The notes beneath the pieces were generated by a model. It did not search any database. It had not been told where the DNA came from and saw only the letters and a list, made by a program, of their open reading frames with translations. Of a stretch of DNA of 64,000 bases, positions 8,693 to 18,396 are shown one piece after another. The translations under genes and the position numbers were made by a program. Numbering within the stretch: position 1 is the first letter of the stretch; each line of letters opens with the position of its first letter. This stretch comes from UKL13-3 sp943369665 (GTDB lineage: Bacteria > Bacteroidota > Bacteroidia > UKL13-3). The stretch spans positions 124,001 through 188,000 of the forward strand of contig CALRNX020000001.1 of the NCBI GenBank assembly GCA_943369665.1, written 5' to 3'.

Positions 8693-9232
8693 ATGCAATT
8701 AACCAATAGATCGAAAGTAGTAGTAAAAAAGGAAATGACCTTTTTGGAGAGGACCTATCTATGGCCCATCTTAAAAGGAATGCAAATTACTTTTAAGCAC
8801 ATGTTTAAAAAGGCTGCTACGGTAAAATACCCTGAACAAACCCGTGAAGTAAGTCCTGTTTACCGTGGTGTGCATGTTTTAAAACGCGATGAGCAAGGAC
8901 GTGAAAATTGCACGGCCTGCGGTTTATGTGCCGTGAGTTGCCCGGCTGAAGCCATTACAATGGAAGCAGCCGAAAGACAAAAGGGTGAAGAGCATTTGTA
9001 CCGCGAAGAAAAATATGCAGCCAAATATGAGATCAATATGCTGCGTTGTATTTTCTGTGGTTTGTGCGAAGAAGCCTGCCCCAAAGATGCGATCTATTTA
9101 ACGGACCGGTTGATCGATTCGAAATACACTCGTTCGGGTTTCATTTACGGTAAAGATAAATTGGTGGAAGGTGTTGCTAAAGAAGAGCGTGTAGACGTTA
9201 GCAAACGCAAAAAGAAATACGAGTTTTCATAA
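8693..9232 (+). CDS. nuoI: NADH-quinone oxidoreductase subunit I
   Basis: Ferredoxin-like subunit carrying clusters N6a and N6b, about 179 residues. Two 4Fe-4S motifs are seen: CTACGLCAVSCP and CIFCGLCEEACP. A TTG at 8669 could extend the N-terminus by eight residues, but the ATG at 8693 is the more likely start. It is separated from nuoH by clpP. Confidence 0.96.
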   Translation: MQLTNRSKVVVKKEMTFLERTYLWPILKGMQITFKHMFKKAATVKYPEQTREVSPVYRGVHVLKRDEQGRENCTACGLCAVSCPAEAITMEAAERQKGEEHLYREEKYAAKYEINMLRCIFCGLCEEACPKDAIYLTDRLIDSKYTRSGFIYGKDKLVEGVAKEERVDVSKRKKKYEFS

Positions 9233-9237
9233 GTAAA

Positions 9238-9311
9238 ATGCCTCAGATTAATTTAAATAATAATGTCAGTGAAAATTATCGCAAAAGAAAATCTGTGATA
9301 ATCAGTGGCAA
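9238..9311 (+). repeat. Palindromic intergenic repeat, degenerate left arm (nuoI-nuoJ gap)
   Basis: Right arm AAAATCTGTGATAATCAGTG plus GCAA (9288-9311) matches the family. The left arm is reduced to TGCCTCAGATTAATTT (from 9239). The middle contains TCAGTGAAAATTATCGCAAA, shared almost exactly with the copy at 9842-9923. Confidence 0.7.
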
Positions 9312-9338
9312 TAAAAAGATACAATAACAACAGCATAC

Positions 9339-9836
9339 ATGAGTCAATATTTGTTTTTTATCCTTTCGGCTTTATCGATCATCACTGCATTATTGGTCGT
9401 GTTTTCAAAAGCACCTATGTATAGTGTGCTGTGGTTGGTGGTTTGTTTTTTCACCATTGCAGGGCATTATATCATGCTCAATGCGCAATTCCTTGCCATT
9501 GTTCACATTATTGTATATGCAGGGGCCATTATGGTACTGTTCCTGTTTGTGGTGATGTTATTAAACCTGAACAAGGAAAACGAACAGCACAAAATCAACT
9601 GGATCAAGTTTGCAGCAGTCATTTCGGGAGGCATTTTGTTTTTAACATTGATCGCAGCAATGCGTTCAACAGAGATAGCAACTTATCACCTACCGGCAAA
9701 ATCAGAAATTGGTTTAGTGGAAAGTGTGGGCATGAAACTTTTCACTGATTTCGTATTGCCATTCGAAATTTCGAGTGTATTGTTTTTATCGGCAATGATC
9801 GGTGCTGTAGTATTGGCAAGAAAAGAAAAGAACTAA
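9339..9836 (+). CDS. nuoJ: NADH-quinone oxidoreductase subunit J
   Basis: Membrane-arm subunit, 165 residues, five predicted helices. The family segment AIVHIIVYAGAIMVLFLFVV (near residue 50) contains the conserved third helix. The C-terminus ends in a helix plus a short basic tail. Confidence 0.95.
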   Translation: MSQYLFFILSALSIITALLVVFSKAPMYSVLWLVVCFFTIAGHYIMLNAQFLAIVHIIVYAGAIMVLFLFVVMLLNLNKENEQHKINWIKFAAVISGGILFLTLIAAMRSTEIATYHLPAKSEIGLVESVGMKLFTDFVLPFEISSVLFLSAMIGAVVLARKEKN

Positions 9837-9841
9837 TGTAA

Positions 9842-9923
9842 ATGCCACAGATTTGCACTAATTAAATTTATCATTCGATTAGTGAAAATTATCACAAAAG
9901 AAAACTGTGATAATCAGTGGCAA
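9842..9923 (+). repeat. Palindromic intergenic repeat (nuoJ-nuoK gap)
   Basis: Left arm ATGCCACAGATTTGCACTAA and right arm CTGTGATAATCAGTGGCAA flank a middle with AGTGAAAATTATCACAAAAG. It is the closest relative of the nuoI-nuoJ copy. Confidence 0.75.
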
Positions 9924-9979
9924 TAAAACTAAAGACAATTCAGCTAATGGTTAAAGGTCAATAGCTAAAAACAACATAT

Positions 9980-10303
9980 ATGGGAGAAACAACCTTACAA
10001 GCAATTCCGCAAAACTGGTACTTACTGTTAAGTACATTCTTGTTTTGCATTGGTGTTATCGGAGTATTGTTCCGCAGAAACGCCATCATTATTTTAATGT
10101 GTGTAGAGTTAATGCTCAATGCTGTGAACCTGTTATTGGTTTCGTTTTCGGCATACAGCGGTAACTCGGATGGACAGGTATTTGTGTTTTTTATTATGGT
10201 GGTAGCCGCAGCCGAAGTGGCCGTAGGACTTGCTTTATTGGTAAGCATCTACCGCAATGTAATGAGCACGGATATTGATGTTCTAAGTAAATTAAAAGGA
10301 TAA
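9980..10303 (+). CDS. nuoK: NADH-quinone oxidoreductase subunit K
   Basis: Small membrane-arm subunit, 107 residues, three helices. The helix-2 glutamate is in IILMCVELMLNAVNLLLVSF, and helix 3 has the second conserved glutamate (AAAEVAVGLALLV). Confidence 0.96.
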   Translation: MGETTLQAIPQNWYLLLSTFLFCIGVIGVLFRRNAIIILMCVELMLNAVNLLLVSFSAYSGNSDGQVFVFFIMVVAAAEVAVGLALLVSIYRNVMSTDIDVLSKLKG

Positions 10304-10306
10304 CAA

Positions 10307-10465
10307 AGCCGCAGATTACGCAGATTACATTTATTAGAATGCGTCATCAGTGGATCAAAACAACCGAAGATAACTCAGTAATAAATCTGTTTAATCTGCG
10401 GGAAACGATAACAAAAGACAATATAAGCCAACGATCATTAAACGTAATCAGTGTAATCAGCGGCT
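10307..10465 (+). repeat. Palindromic intergenic repeat, second family (nuoK-nuoL gap)
   Basis: Left arm AGCCGCAGATTACGCAGATT (from 10307) pairs with GTAATCAGTGTAATCAGCGG plus CT (10444-10465). The inside holds a further CAGATTACATTTATTAGAATGCG segment shared with the nuoM-nuoN copy. It resembles the CCACAGATT family but with CCGCAGATTACG arms. Confidence 0.7.
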
Positions 10466-10486
10466 AAAAAATAAAAATAGAGAAAC

Positions 10487-12415
10487 GTGACTGAACAAAT
10501 TTTACAAGATTCATTATTCATTTTACCCGGAGTACTTATTCCGTTGTTTCCATTAATTGGTTTCCTGATCAATGGACTGTTTGGTAAATATTTGCCCAAA
10601 GCTGCTACAGGATGGATCGCAACTGCTGCCATCCTTGCATCATTCATTGCTGCACTGTATGTGTTTATGAAACTGGATGCGGGCAACGCGGTTACAATTG
10701 ACCTTTTCCAATGGATCGCTTTTTCGAAAGTGAATATTGGATTTTCATTTTTAATCGACCCGTTAACGGTAGTTATGTTATTGGTGATCACCGGGATTGG
10801 TTTCCTCATTCACCTTTACTCTGTGGGTTATATGCACGATGACGAAGGTTTTACCCGCTTCTTTACGTACCTCAACCTGTTTATTTTCTTCATGTTGTTG
10901 CTTGTGATGGGCAGCAATTACCTGGTGATGTTTATCGGATGGGAAGGCGTTGGTTTATGCTCATACTTATTAATTGGATTTTGGTTTAAAAACGATGCAT
11001 ACAACAATGCTGCTAAAAAAGCATTTGTGATGAACCGTATCGGTGACCTTGGATTTTTGTTGGGCATGTTTTTCATCCTGTTCAATTTCGGAACATTGGA
11101 ATACAAAGCCGTTGCCGAACAAGCCGCAATGCTCACTCCTAACAGCATGTTATTGGTTGCCATTACCTTATTATTATTTGTAGGTGCAATGGGTAAATCG
11201 GCACAATTACCATTATACACCTGGTTACCCGATGCGATGGCCGGCCCCACTCCTGTTTCGGCATTGATCCATGCTGCCACGATGGTTACTGCCGGTATCT
11301 ATATGGTGGTTCGTTCAAACGTATTATTTGCCATGGCCCCACATACACTTGATGTAATATTAATAGTGGGTGTTGCCACATCTGTTTTTGCAGCTGTGAT
11401 CGGTTTAATGCAAAATGATATCAAAAAAGTACTGGCTTATTCTACCGTGTCGCAATTGGGTTTAATGTTTGCCGCACTTGGCTTAGGCGCTTTCGAAAGC
11501 GGAATGTTCCATGTTGTAACGCATGCCTTTTTTAAAGCTTGCTTGTTCTTAGGTTCGGGTAGTGTGATCCATGCTTTACATGGCGAACAGGATATTCGTA
11601 AAATGGGTGGATTGAAAAAATTGATCCCAATTACCTATATCACCTTTTTTGTTGCATCATTGGCTATTTCGGGTTTCCCATTATTATCGGGTTTCTTTTC
11701 TAAAGACGAAATTTTAGCCCATGCTTTCGAGTCGAACAAACTGATCTGGGCCATTCTTTCCATCAGCTCAATGATCACCGCATTTTACATGTTCCGCCTG
11801 GTGTATTTAACATTCTACGGAAACTTCCGCGGATCGGATGAAACCAAAAAACATATTCATGAATCACCTGCAACCATTACTGTTCCATTGATCGTATTGT
11901 GTTTGTTATCGGTTGTGGGTGGCGTTTTGGGCTTACCTGCGGTATTCCATGCCACGCATTTATTCAGTACATACCTGTCATCGGTTACGGAACCATCAAA
12001 AGCATTTTTACATGCACACGAAGCCGTATCGCATTCAACAGAGATCATGCTGATGTCGTTTGCCGGTTTGGCAGCCATAGCTTCTATTGTGTATGCATAC
12101 CAGAAATATGTGAAGAAAGCCGAGCAACCGGAAGAAGAAGCTTCATTAACCGGATTCAAAAAATGGGTTTCCAATAAGTTTTATGTTGACGAATTGTATG
12201 ATAAAGTGTTTGTAAAACCCATGCTTGTATTATCGGATCTTTTTATGGTTTTGGTCGATAAACTGATCATTGATCTGGCAGTGAACTTTGTAGCCTGGAT
12301 CGTTGGTTTTACGGGTCGCATGTTGCGGTTGGTACAAACCGGTAACACAGGGTTCTACATTTTTGCTATGGTTTTAAGTATGGTTGTATTATTTGTAATT
12401 AGGTTGCTCGCATAA
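10487..12415 (+). CDS. nuoL: NADH-quinone oxidoreductase subunit L
   Basis: Distal antiporter-like proton-pumping subunit, 642 residues, many helices plus the long lateral helix at the C-terminus. Family motifs: WEGVGLCSYLLIGFW near residue 150, KSAQLPLYTWLPDAMAGPTP near residue 236 with a pumping lysine, and HAATMVTAGIY. It begins with GTG (protein starts MTEQILQD). Two bases separate it from nuoM. Confidence 0.97.
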   Translation: MTEQILQDSLFILPGVLIPLFPLIGFLINGLFGKYLPKAATGWIATAAILASFIAALYVFMKLDAGNAVTIDLFQWIAFSKVNIGFSFLIDPLTVVMLLVITGIGFLIHLYSVGYMHDDEGFTRFFTYLNLFIFFMLLLVMGSNYLVMFIGWEGVGLCSYLLIGFWFKNDAYNNAAKKAFVMNRIGDLGFLLGMFFILFNFGTLEYKAVAEQAAMLTPNSMLLVAITLLLFVGAMGKSAQLPLYTWLPDAMAGPTPVSALIHAATMVTAGIYMVVRSNVLFAMAPHTLDVILIVGVATSVFAAVIGLMQNDIKKVLAYSTVSQLGLMFAALGLGAFESGMFHVVTHAFFKACLFLGSGSVIHALHGEQDIRKMGGLKKLIPITYITFFVASLAISGFPLLSGFFSKDEILAHAFESNKLIWAILSISSMITAFYMFRLVYLTFYGNFRGSDETKKHIHESPATITVPLIVLCLLSVVGGVLGLPAVFHATHLFSTYLSSVTEPSKAFLHAHEAVSHSTEIMLMSFAGLAAIASIVYAYQKYVKKAEQPEEEASLTGFKKWVSNKFYVDELYDKVFVKPMLVLSDLFMVLVDKLIIDLAVNFVAWIVGFTGRMLRLVQTGNTGFYIFAMVLSMVVLFVIRLLA

Positions 12416-12417
12416 AC

Positions 12418-13869
12418 ATGATGATAACATTACTCCTTTTAGGTTTTCCGTTACTGGCTTCGTTGCTGGTATTAGCAGCAGGCAACAAGTTTGCCTCAAA
12501 ACTGGCCTTGGCTTTGTCTGTGGTGCAATTGTGCTTTACAGCATATGCTTACTTCCTGTTCAAACAACAAGGTGCCGAAGCATTCTACTTTTTTCAAGAG
12601 TGGATCAGCAGCCCCAAAATAAGTATCCATTTAGGTGTGGATGGACTGAGCTTTTTGATGCTTGCATTAACAAACTTCCTTTCGCCATTGATCATCTTAA
12701 GTGCCTTCAACAGAACAATTGAACGTGCTGCCGGATATTTCTCCCTCATCCTGTTAATGCAGTTTGCACTCAATGGTGTGTTTATGGCCATGGATGGAAT
12801 GTTGTATTATATCTTCTGGGAGCTTGCCTTAATACCTATTTATTTTATTGCCTTGCGTTGGGGTGGACCAAACCGCGTGCCGGTTACGTTAAAGTTTTTC
12901 ATCTACACATTGGCCGGCAGTTTATTGATGTTGTTCGGGTTCATCGTTTTGTATGTAAACAATCCGAATCAGTCATTTGATATCAGGGATCTATACGATC
13001 ATGCCATTTGCGCTTGCAAACAAGGTTGGTTGTTCTGGACATTCTTCTTAGCTTTTGCCATTAAAATTCCAATTGTTCCTTTCCATACCTGGCAAGCGGA
13101 TACCTATAAAGAAGCACCAACCCAAGGAACCATGTTGCTTTCGGGTATCATGCTTAAAATGGGAACGTATAGTTTGTTGCGTTGGTTGTTGCCAATACTT
13201 CCGGTAGGTGTTGCCGAATGGGGACCATTGGCCATTACTTTATGTGTTATCGGAATTGTGTATGCATCGGTGATTGCCATCATGCAAAAAGACCTTAAAA
13301 AATTATTGGCCTATTCATCTGTTGCACACGTTGGACTCATTGCTGCCGGAATATTTGCATTAAACATGCAAGGCTTTCAGGGCAGCGTGGTGCAAATGTT
13401 AGCGCATGGTGTTAACGTAGTCGGTTTGTTCTTCTGTGCCGATATCATCTTGAACCGAACCAACACATTGAATATTGATTCGCTTGGTGGTATCCGGAAT
13501 ATTGCGCCAAAATTCAACACCTTATTTATGATCGTGGTATTGGGAAGTGTGGCGCTGCCGTTAACCAACGGGTTTATTGGTGAGTTCTTATTGCTGTTCG
13601 GTGTATACGAATACAATACCTGGTTATCTGTGTTTGCAGGCTTAACCATTATTTTGGGAGCCGTGTATATGTTGCGTATGTTCCAGCGAGTGATGCTCGG
13701 AAACGTGAGCGAAACGATCACCAGCTTCCCCGACCTGTTGTGGAACGAAAAGATCGTACTGGGTGTGATCGCTCTGGTGGTAATTGTATTGGGAATTTAC
13801 CCAAAACCAATTTTCGATATAGCCGAACCAGCCCTGCAGATCATATTGGATAAATCAATCATCAAGTAA
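12418..13869 (+). CDS. nuoM: NADH-quinone oxidoreductase subunit M
   Basis: Antiporter-like proton-pumping subunit, 483 residues. Motifs: LGVDGLSFLMLALTNFLSPL near residue 72, FWELALIPIYFIALRWG (helix with the conserved glutamate) and KIPIVPFHTWQADTYKEAPT with the conserved lysine. Intact. Confidence 0.97.
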   Translation: MMITLLLLGFPLLASLLVLAAGNKFASKLALALSVVQLCFTAYAYFLFKQQGAEAFYFFQEWISSPKISIHLGVDGLSFLMLALTNFLSPLIILSAFNRTIERAAGYFSLILLMQFALNGVFMAMDGMLYYIFWELALIPIYFIALRWGGPNRVPVTLKFFIYTLAGSLLMLFGFIVLYVNNPNQSFDIRDLYDHAICACKQGWLFWTFFLAFAIKIPIVPFHTWQADTYKEAPTQGTMLLSGIMLKMGTYSLLRWLLPILPVGVAEWGPLAITLCVIGIVYASVIAIMQKDLKKLLAYSSVAHVGLIAAGIFALNMQGFQGSVVQMLAHGVNVVGLFFCADIILNRTNTLNIDSLGGIRNIAPKFNTLFMIVVLGSVALPLTNGFIGEFLLLFGVYEYNTWLSVFAGLTIILGAVYMLRMFQRVMLGNVSETITSFPDLLWNEKIVLGVIALVVIVLGIYPKPIFDIAEPALQIILDKSIIK

Positions 13870-13877
13870 AGGAATGA

Positions 13878-14004
13878 AGCCGCTGATTACGCAGATTACA
13901 TTTATTAAAATGCGTGAACAGTCGACCTAAATAGATACGGTTAAAAATAACAGAAGATAAAAAGCCAACGACTAAGCTAAACGTAATCAGCGAAATCTGC
14001 GGCT
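13878..14004 (+). repeat. Palindromic intergenic repeat, second family (nuoM-nuoN gap)
   Basis: Left arm AGCCGCTGATTACGCAGATT (from 13878) pairs with ACGTAATCAGCGAAATCTGC plus GGCT (13981-14004). The sequence ACATTTATTAAAATGCGT beside the left arm is shared with the nuoK-nuoL copy. Confidence 0.7.
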
Positions 14005-14020
14005 AAAAAAATAGTAGAAA

Positions 14021-15400
14021 ATGAACACATTAATTTATACATCGTGCCTTGGGTTGTTTTGCTTATTAGCCGAAATATTCAACCTGCGTAAATTGTTAAT
14101 ACCGGCAGTGATCATTGCCATTACCGTTATTTTTGGTGTGAACTACATGGAATGGAACCAGGGTGGTTCGTTTTACAACGATATGGTGCGCATCGACCAT
14201 TTTTCAGTAGCGTTCAGTGCATTGGTATTGATCATTGGCCTGCTCATTTTTGTGCTTTCGGCCGATTATTACAAAAACGAACAACAACATATCAGCGACT
14301 ATTTAGCGATCTTAATTTTCACACTTTGCGGTGCGTTGATCATGTTGTCGTATTCAAATATGGCGATGCTGTTTTTGGGGATCGAAATCCTTTCCATCTC
14401 ATTATACATTATGGCAGGCAGCAAACGTTTCGACACGCGATCGAACGAAGCCGGCTTTAAATACTTTTTGATGGGCGCATTTGCTTCCGGATTTTTATTG
14501 TTCGGTATTGCATTGATCTTTGGTGTAACCAACAGCTTCAACCTGCAAAAAATTGGTGAGTATGTAATGAACCACGATGCACAAACCATCAGCCCGTTGT
14601 TTTATATCGGAATGATGTTGATGTTGGTGGCCATGTTGTTTAAAGTAGCAGCAGCTCCTTTCCATTTCTGGAGTCCCGATGTATACGAAGGTTCGCCTGC
14701 GCTGATCACAGCTTTCATGAGTACATTGGTAAAAATTGCAGCCTTCGGTGCCTTATACCGTTTGTTTGCAACCTGCTTTATCGGCACCCTAACTTACGCT
14801 AGCGATACATTAGCCATTGCAGCCGTTGCTTCGTTGGCTATCGGAAACTTCACTGCATTGCACCAAACCAATTTCAAACGACTGATGGCTTACTCGGGTA
14901 TTTCACATGCCGGGTATATGTTATTAGGCATTATCGGTTTGTATGCAAGCACTGCCTCTGCCCTGTTTTATTATTCGGCCGGTTATGCTTTTGCAACCAT
15001 TGGTGCATTTGCCATTGCCATTCCGGTATTCCATGCCATGCAAAATGAAGGTATTGATGCCTTTAATGGTTTGGGTAAAAAGAATCCATTGCTGGCAGCA
15101 TTGCTTACCATGAGTATGTTGTCGTTGGCAGGTATCCCTCCTTTCGCAGGCTTCTTGGGAAAATATTATATTTTTAGCAAAGCCATTCAAAGTGGCCATA
15201 TGTATTTAACATTAATAGCTGTGATCGCTTCCATGATCGGAGCGTATTATTACCTCAAAGTAGTATTGGCCATGTATACCAAAGAAGCTAACGATACCGA
15301 AATTGATGTTTCACCTGCATACATGATGGTGGCTGTTTTCTGTGTACTGATGAGTTTGACGTTGGGATTGTTCCCGGATATGCTGATGAATTTGATTTAA
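14021..15400 (+). CDS. nuoN: NADH-quinone oxidoreductase subunit N
   Basis: Third antiporter-like pumping subunit, 459 residues, last gene of the operon. Motifs: FLGIEILSISLYIMAGSKR near residue 118, KVAAAPFHFWSPDVYEGSP near residue 208 and LMAYSGISHAGYMLLGI. A terminator follows 28 bases downstream. Confidence 0.97.
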   Translation: MNTLIYTSCLGLFCLLAEIFNLRKLLIPAVIIAITVIFGVNYMEWNQGGSFYNDMVRIDHFSVAFSALVLIIGLLIFVLSADYYKNEQQHISDYLAILIFTLCGALIMLSYSNMAMLFLGIEILSISLYIMAGSKRFDTRSNEAGFKYFLMGAFASGFLLFGIALIFGVTNSFNLQKIGEYVMNHDAQTISPLFYIGMMLMLVAMLFKVAAAPFHFWSPDVYEGSPALITAFMSTLVKIAAFGALYRLFATCFIGTLTYASDTLAIAAVASLAIGNFTALHQTNFKRLMAYSGISHAGYMLLGIIGLYASTASALFYYSAGYAFATIGAFAIAIPVFHAMQNEGIDAFNGLGKKNPLLAALLTMSMLSLAGIPPFAGFLGKYYIFSKAIQSGHMYLTLIAVIASMIGAYYYLKVVLAMYTKEANDTEIDVSPAYMMVAVFCVLMSLTLGLFPDMLMNLI

Positions 15401-15428
15401 GACAGTGCTATCCTGAAGAAAATGTAGG

Positions 15429-15453
15429 AACAGCTTTCGGGCTGTTTTTTTTT
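15429..15453 (+). terminator. Rho-independent terminator of the nuo operon
   Basis: A 6-bp stem AACAGC/GCTGTT with loop TTTCGG is followed by a long T run starting at 445. It lies between nuoN and the defence-like gene. Confidence 0.85.
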
Positions 15454-15520
15454 GGTTATTGTTTTGTATCATTGAAATATATCTTCTATAGAAGATTTCT
15501 CTGCCTAAGAACATATTGTA

Positions 15521-18166
15521 ATGATTAATCAAACTAAACTATTAAAAGCTTTACAAAATTATCCTGAGAATGACCTAACCAAAAATGGAATCATACCATT
15601 GTTGGAAAAGATGGGATATGAAAAAGTAGAATTCTTCGGAGGACAGAAGGAAGAAGGAAAGGATATAGTCATTTGGGAAATAGATAAATGGGGTACGCCA
15701 ACTCTACGTGTTGCTCAAGTAAAACACTTTAAGTTCACAAATACCGCATCGGACTCTAAAAGTCTTCAATCAGTAATTAATCAATTAACAGCATGTTTTG
15801 TTAAATCCTTACCATACACAGATAAAATTTTCAGAAAGCCAATAGAAGTGCTTCTAATTTCTACCCATATAATTAACACTAAAAATTTATTGACAAGATT
15901 TGACAAAGAACTTCAGCTTAAAGATCAGAATATAATAATAATTGATGGAATAGAACTTGCAAAGAAGTTTGTTGAGTTCTTACCAGAGTTTGTAAAAAAA
16001 ATTGCTGGTTCGCAATACGAATTGGAGTCCAAATTAACAAATAAGTTTAGTAATGACATCTTACTAAAAGCTCTTGGAAATAAAACAAACAAGGATATAA
16101 AATCAATTTATTCAGATATTGATTTCTCTCTCGGAAAAATGACAACAAGTCTTTTTTTTAATTCTGATTTTATACCAAAAAAAGAAATCATTGAAATTAC
16201 CGCTAATGAATGGTCAATTCTAAAATCCTTGCTTTTAAATCTAAAAACTGAGTTTGAACTTTCATTTTTAGAACACGATATCGAATTCATAGAAAATAAA
16301 TTCAAAACAACCATTTCAGAAAATAACATCCTTAGTCTTAAACATAGCGCACTTATAAAAAGTACGACCTTAGAGCTTGAAAGAAAGCATAGCTTACTTC
16401 AAAAAAGAAATAGCCAAACCAAAGTAGTTCATGATTTATTAGATAAAAAAGAAACTATTAGAATCAATCAAAAAGGCGTATCTATTATGGGTAGCTACTC
16501 AAAATTTGATTACACCAAAATTCTAAATGATATCGGAATAGAACAAAAAAAACTCAATAAACTCAAGGAGGAAATTAGTAAGATTGACGAAAAAACATCT
16601 GCAAATGAAAAACAAAGAGATTCCATAGAGAAGAAACAACAGAATCTGAAACTTTCATTATCTATTGACGGAAGTAAATTAGCTAATCAGATCATCTCAA
16701 AGAGAAAGTGGATTGAAAACAATATTTTGACTTACAATAAGTCAAGACCCTCTACACTAGTAATAAAAAAATTCATTAAACGATGCGACTTAATAATTAG
16801 CTTATCATCACATATTTTCGACCCGACCTTCGGAAAGTATTTCAATTGCATTGGGTATAATAGAGATAAGCGCTATAGATTAAATTATGAATCTACAAGA
16901 TTCAGATTGCCGATTGAAGACATTTTTGACACAGGATTAAACATTTCTGTATTAGGAGAAGCCGGAGCTGGCAAATCTACAAGTCTAGAGATGTATGCTC
17001 ATCTAAAAAAAGATAGCGACAAAACAGTAATTCTTGTCCCGCTTGGTTACATTGTTCAGAACAATATATATAGCAAAGAACAAGACCTAGAAAGTTTAAA
17101 GGGATTTATTTTGGAAAACCTTTTAGTCGATTTTTTAAACAATAAAGGGATAAAAATCTCTTTATCAGAATTTCAACAAATACTTAGAAAAGGTAAAGTG
17201 ATACTTCTTTTAGATGGCTTGGATGAAGCTATAAAAGTAGCACCATTTTTACCAGCCGAAATAAATAAAATGTCAGTACTCTATAATGGAGTTCAATTTA
17301 TTCTGACAGCCAGAATGCATGGAAGTTATATTGCTAGTCTACCATTTTTTTCAGTAACATTACTACCATTTACCAATGAACAGCGGGCTGATTTTATTAG
17401 AAAATGGTTTGAAAATGAAACAGATGCTAAAATAAAAATAAAAAAAATTACATCACATTTAGAAAAAAACCCATCAGTTAGTGACATTACAAAAAATCCG
17501 CTGCTTACCACTACTATGTGTGTTTTAGCACAGCACAATATTAGTTTACCGAAAACAGAAATTCGTCTTTATGATGAAAGACTTCGTTTATTTACTGGGT
17601 ACTATGACAATGTGAAACGCATAAGTACGCGTATTGAATCCGTTCCCAATAACCTTGATACCTTATCTCAAAAACTAGCATTCTACCTACATAAAGAAAG
17701 TAAAAGAGATGAACATATCGACATACTAAAGAATAAAGCTAAGATTACTTTACAAAACAAACTTGATATAACAGAAATAGAATCTGCCTTCTCTGAATTA
17801 ATACATCCGTGTGAAATTCTAGTTCCTATGTCTCAAGATGGAAAATATGGATTTGGACACCTCCGCTTTCAAGAACATCTCGCAGCAAAGGAGCTAATGA
17901 ATAGGAATATTGATATCATTCCTTTATTAAAGCAAGATTGGTGGAAAGGGGCACTAAAATTGTTTGTTCAAATGAGCGACAATATCGATTGGTTAATTAA
18001 AGAAATTAACGAATATGGTCTTTTGCACTTGCCAATAGTGAAAGAGTTTGTTGAATCGAGAAATAAAATAGAAAAAGAAAAACTTAATCAACTGATAAAA
18101 GATCTTATTATACTGGAATCCGCAAACATATCAAATGAATATCTTTCACTTGATGATCCAAGCTAA
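15521..18166 (+). CDS. Mrr-like nuclease / coiled coil / NACHT NTPase, probable antiphage STAND protein
   Basis: 881 residues in three parts. The N-terminus (about 1-160) looks like an Mrr-type PD-(D/E)XK endonuclease: GYEKVEFFGGQKEEGKDIV places the metal aspartate at D48, and the Q-x-K motif is Q66-V-K68. Residues about 225-400 are rich in E, K, Q and L heptads, a probable coiled coil. A NACHT-type NTPase follows, with Walker A GEAGAGKS (479-486) and Walker B ILLLDGLDEA (561-570). No LRR, TPR or WD repeats are evident in the roughly 200-residue C-terminus. The gene is AT-rich compared with nuo and stands alone. By family logic the NTPase senses infection and releases the nuclease; the trigger is unknown. 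Confidence 0.8.
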   Translation: MINQTKLLKALQNYPENDLTKNGIIPLLEKMGYEKVEFFGGQKEEGKDIVIWEIDKWGTPTLRVAQVKHFKFTNTASDSKSLQSVINQLTACFVKSLPYTDKIFRKPIEVLLISTHIINTKNLLTRFDKELQLKDQNIIIIDGIELAKKFVEFLPEFVKKIAGSQYELESKLTNKFSNDILLKALGNKTNKDIKSIYSDIDFSLGKMTTSLFFNSDFIPKKEIIEITANEWSILKSLLLNLKTEFELSFLEHDIEFIENKFKTTISENNILSLKHSALIKSTTLELERKHSLLQKRNSQTKVVHDLLDKKETIRINQKGVSIMGSYSKFDYTKILNDIGIEQKKLNKLKEEISKIDEKTSANEKQRDSIEKKQQNLKLSLSIDGSKLANQIISKRKWIENNILTYNKSRPSTLVIKKFIKRCDLIISLSSHIFDPTFGKYFNCIGYNRDKRYRLNYESTRFRLPIEDIFDTGLNISVLGEAGAGKSTSLEMYAHLKKDSDKTVILVPLGYIVQNNIYSKEQDLESLKGFILENLLVDFLNNKGIKISLSEFQQILRKGKVILLLDGLDEAIKVAPFLPAEINKMSVLYNGVQFILTARMHGSYIASLPFFSVTLLPFTNEQRADFIRKWFENETDAKIKIKKITSHLEKNPSVSDITKNPLLTTTMCVLAQHNISLPKTEIRLYDERLRLFTGYYDNVKRISTRIESVPNNLDTLSQKLAFYLHKESKRDEHIDILKNKAKITLQNKLDITEIESAFSELIHPCEILVPMSQDGKYGFGHLRFQEHLAAKELMNRNIDIIPLLKQDWWKGALKLFVQMSDNIDWLIKEINEYGLLHLPIVKEFVESRNKIEKEKLNQLIKDLIILESANISNEYLSLDDPS

Positions 18167-18396
18167 ATCGGAACATATTCGACCCCATACACGCGAAGGC
18201 CTCATTAGTGAGTAAGCATCTCTTCAGACAAAAATGTCATCATGACAATTTGTTGACTAGAAACGTTTATCCTTAACGAGGTTCAACAAATAAAATGGAA
18301 ATCACAAATTGTGATATCCAATCAATCGTGAGAATTACAATCATTAAGACAAACATTATCTTTGTGCATCAATCAAAAAAAATTGTCTATCCACTC

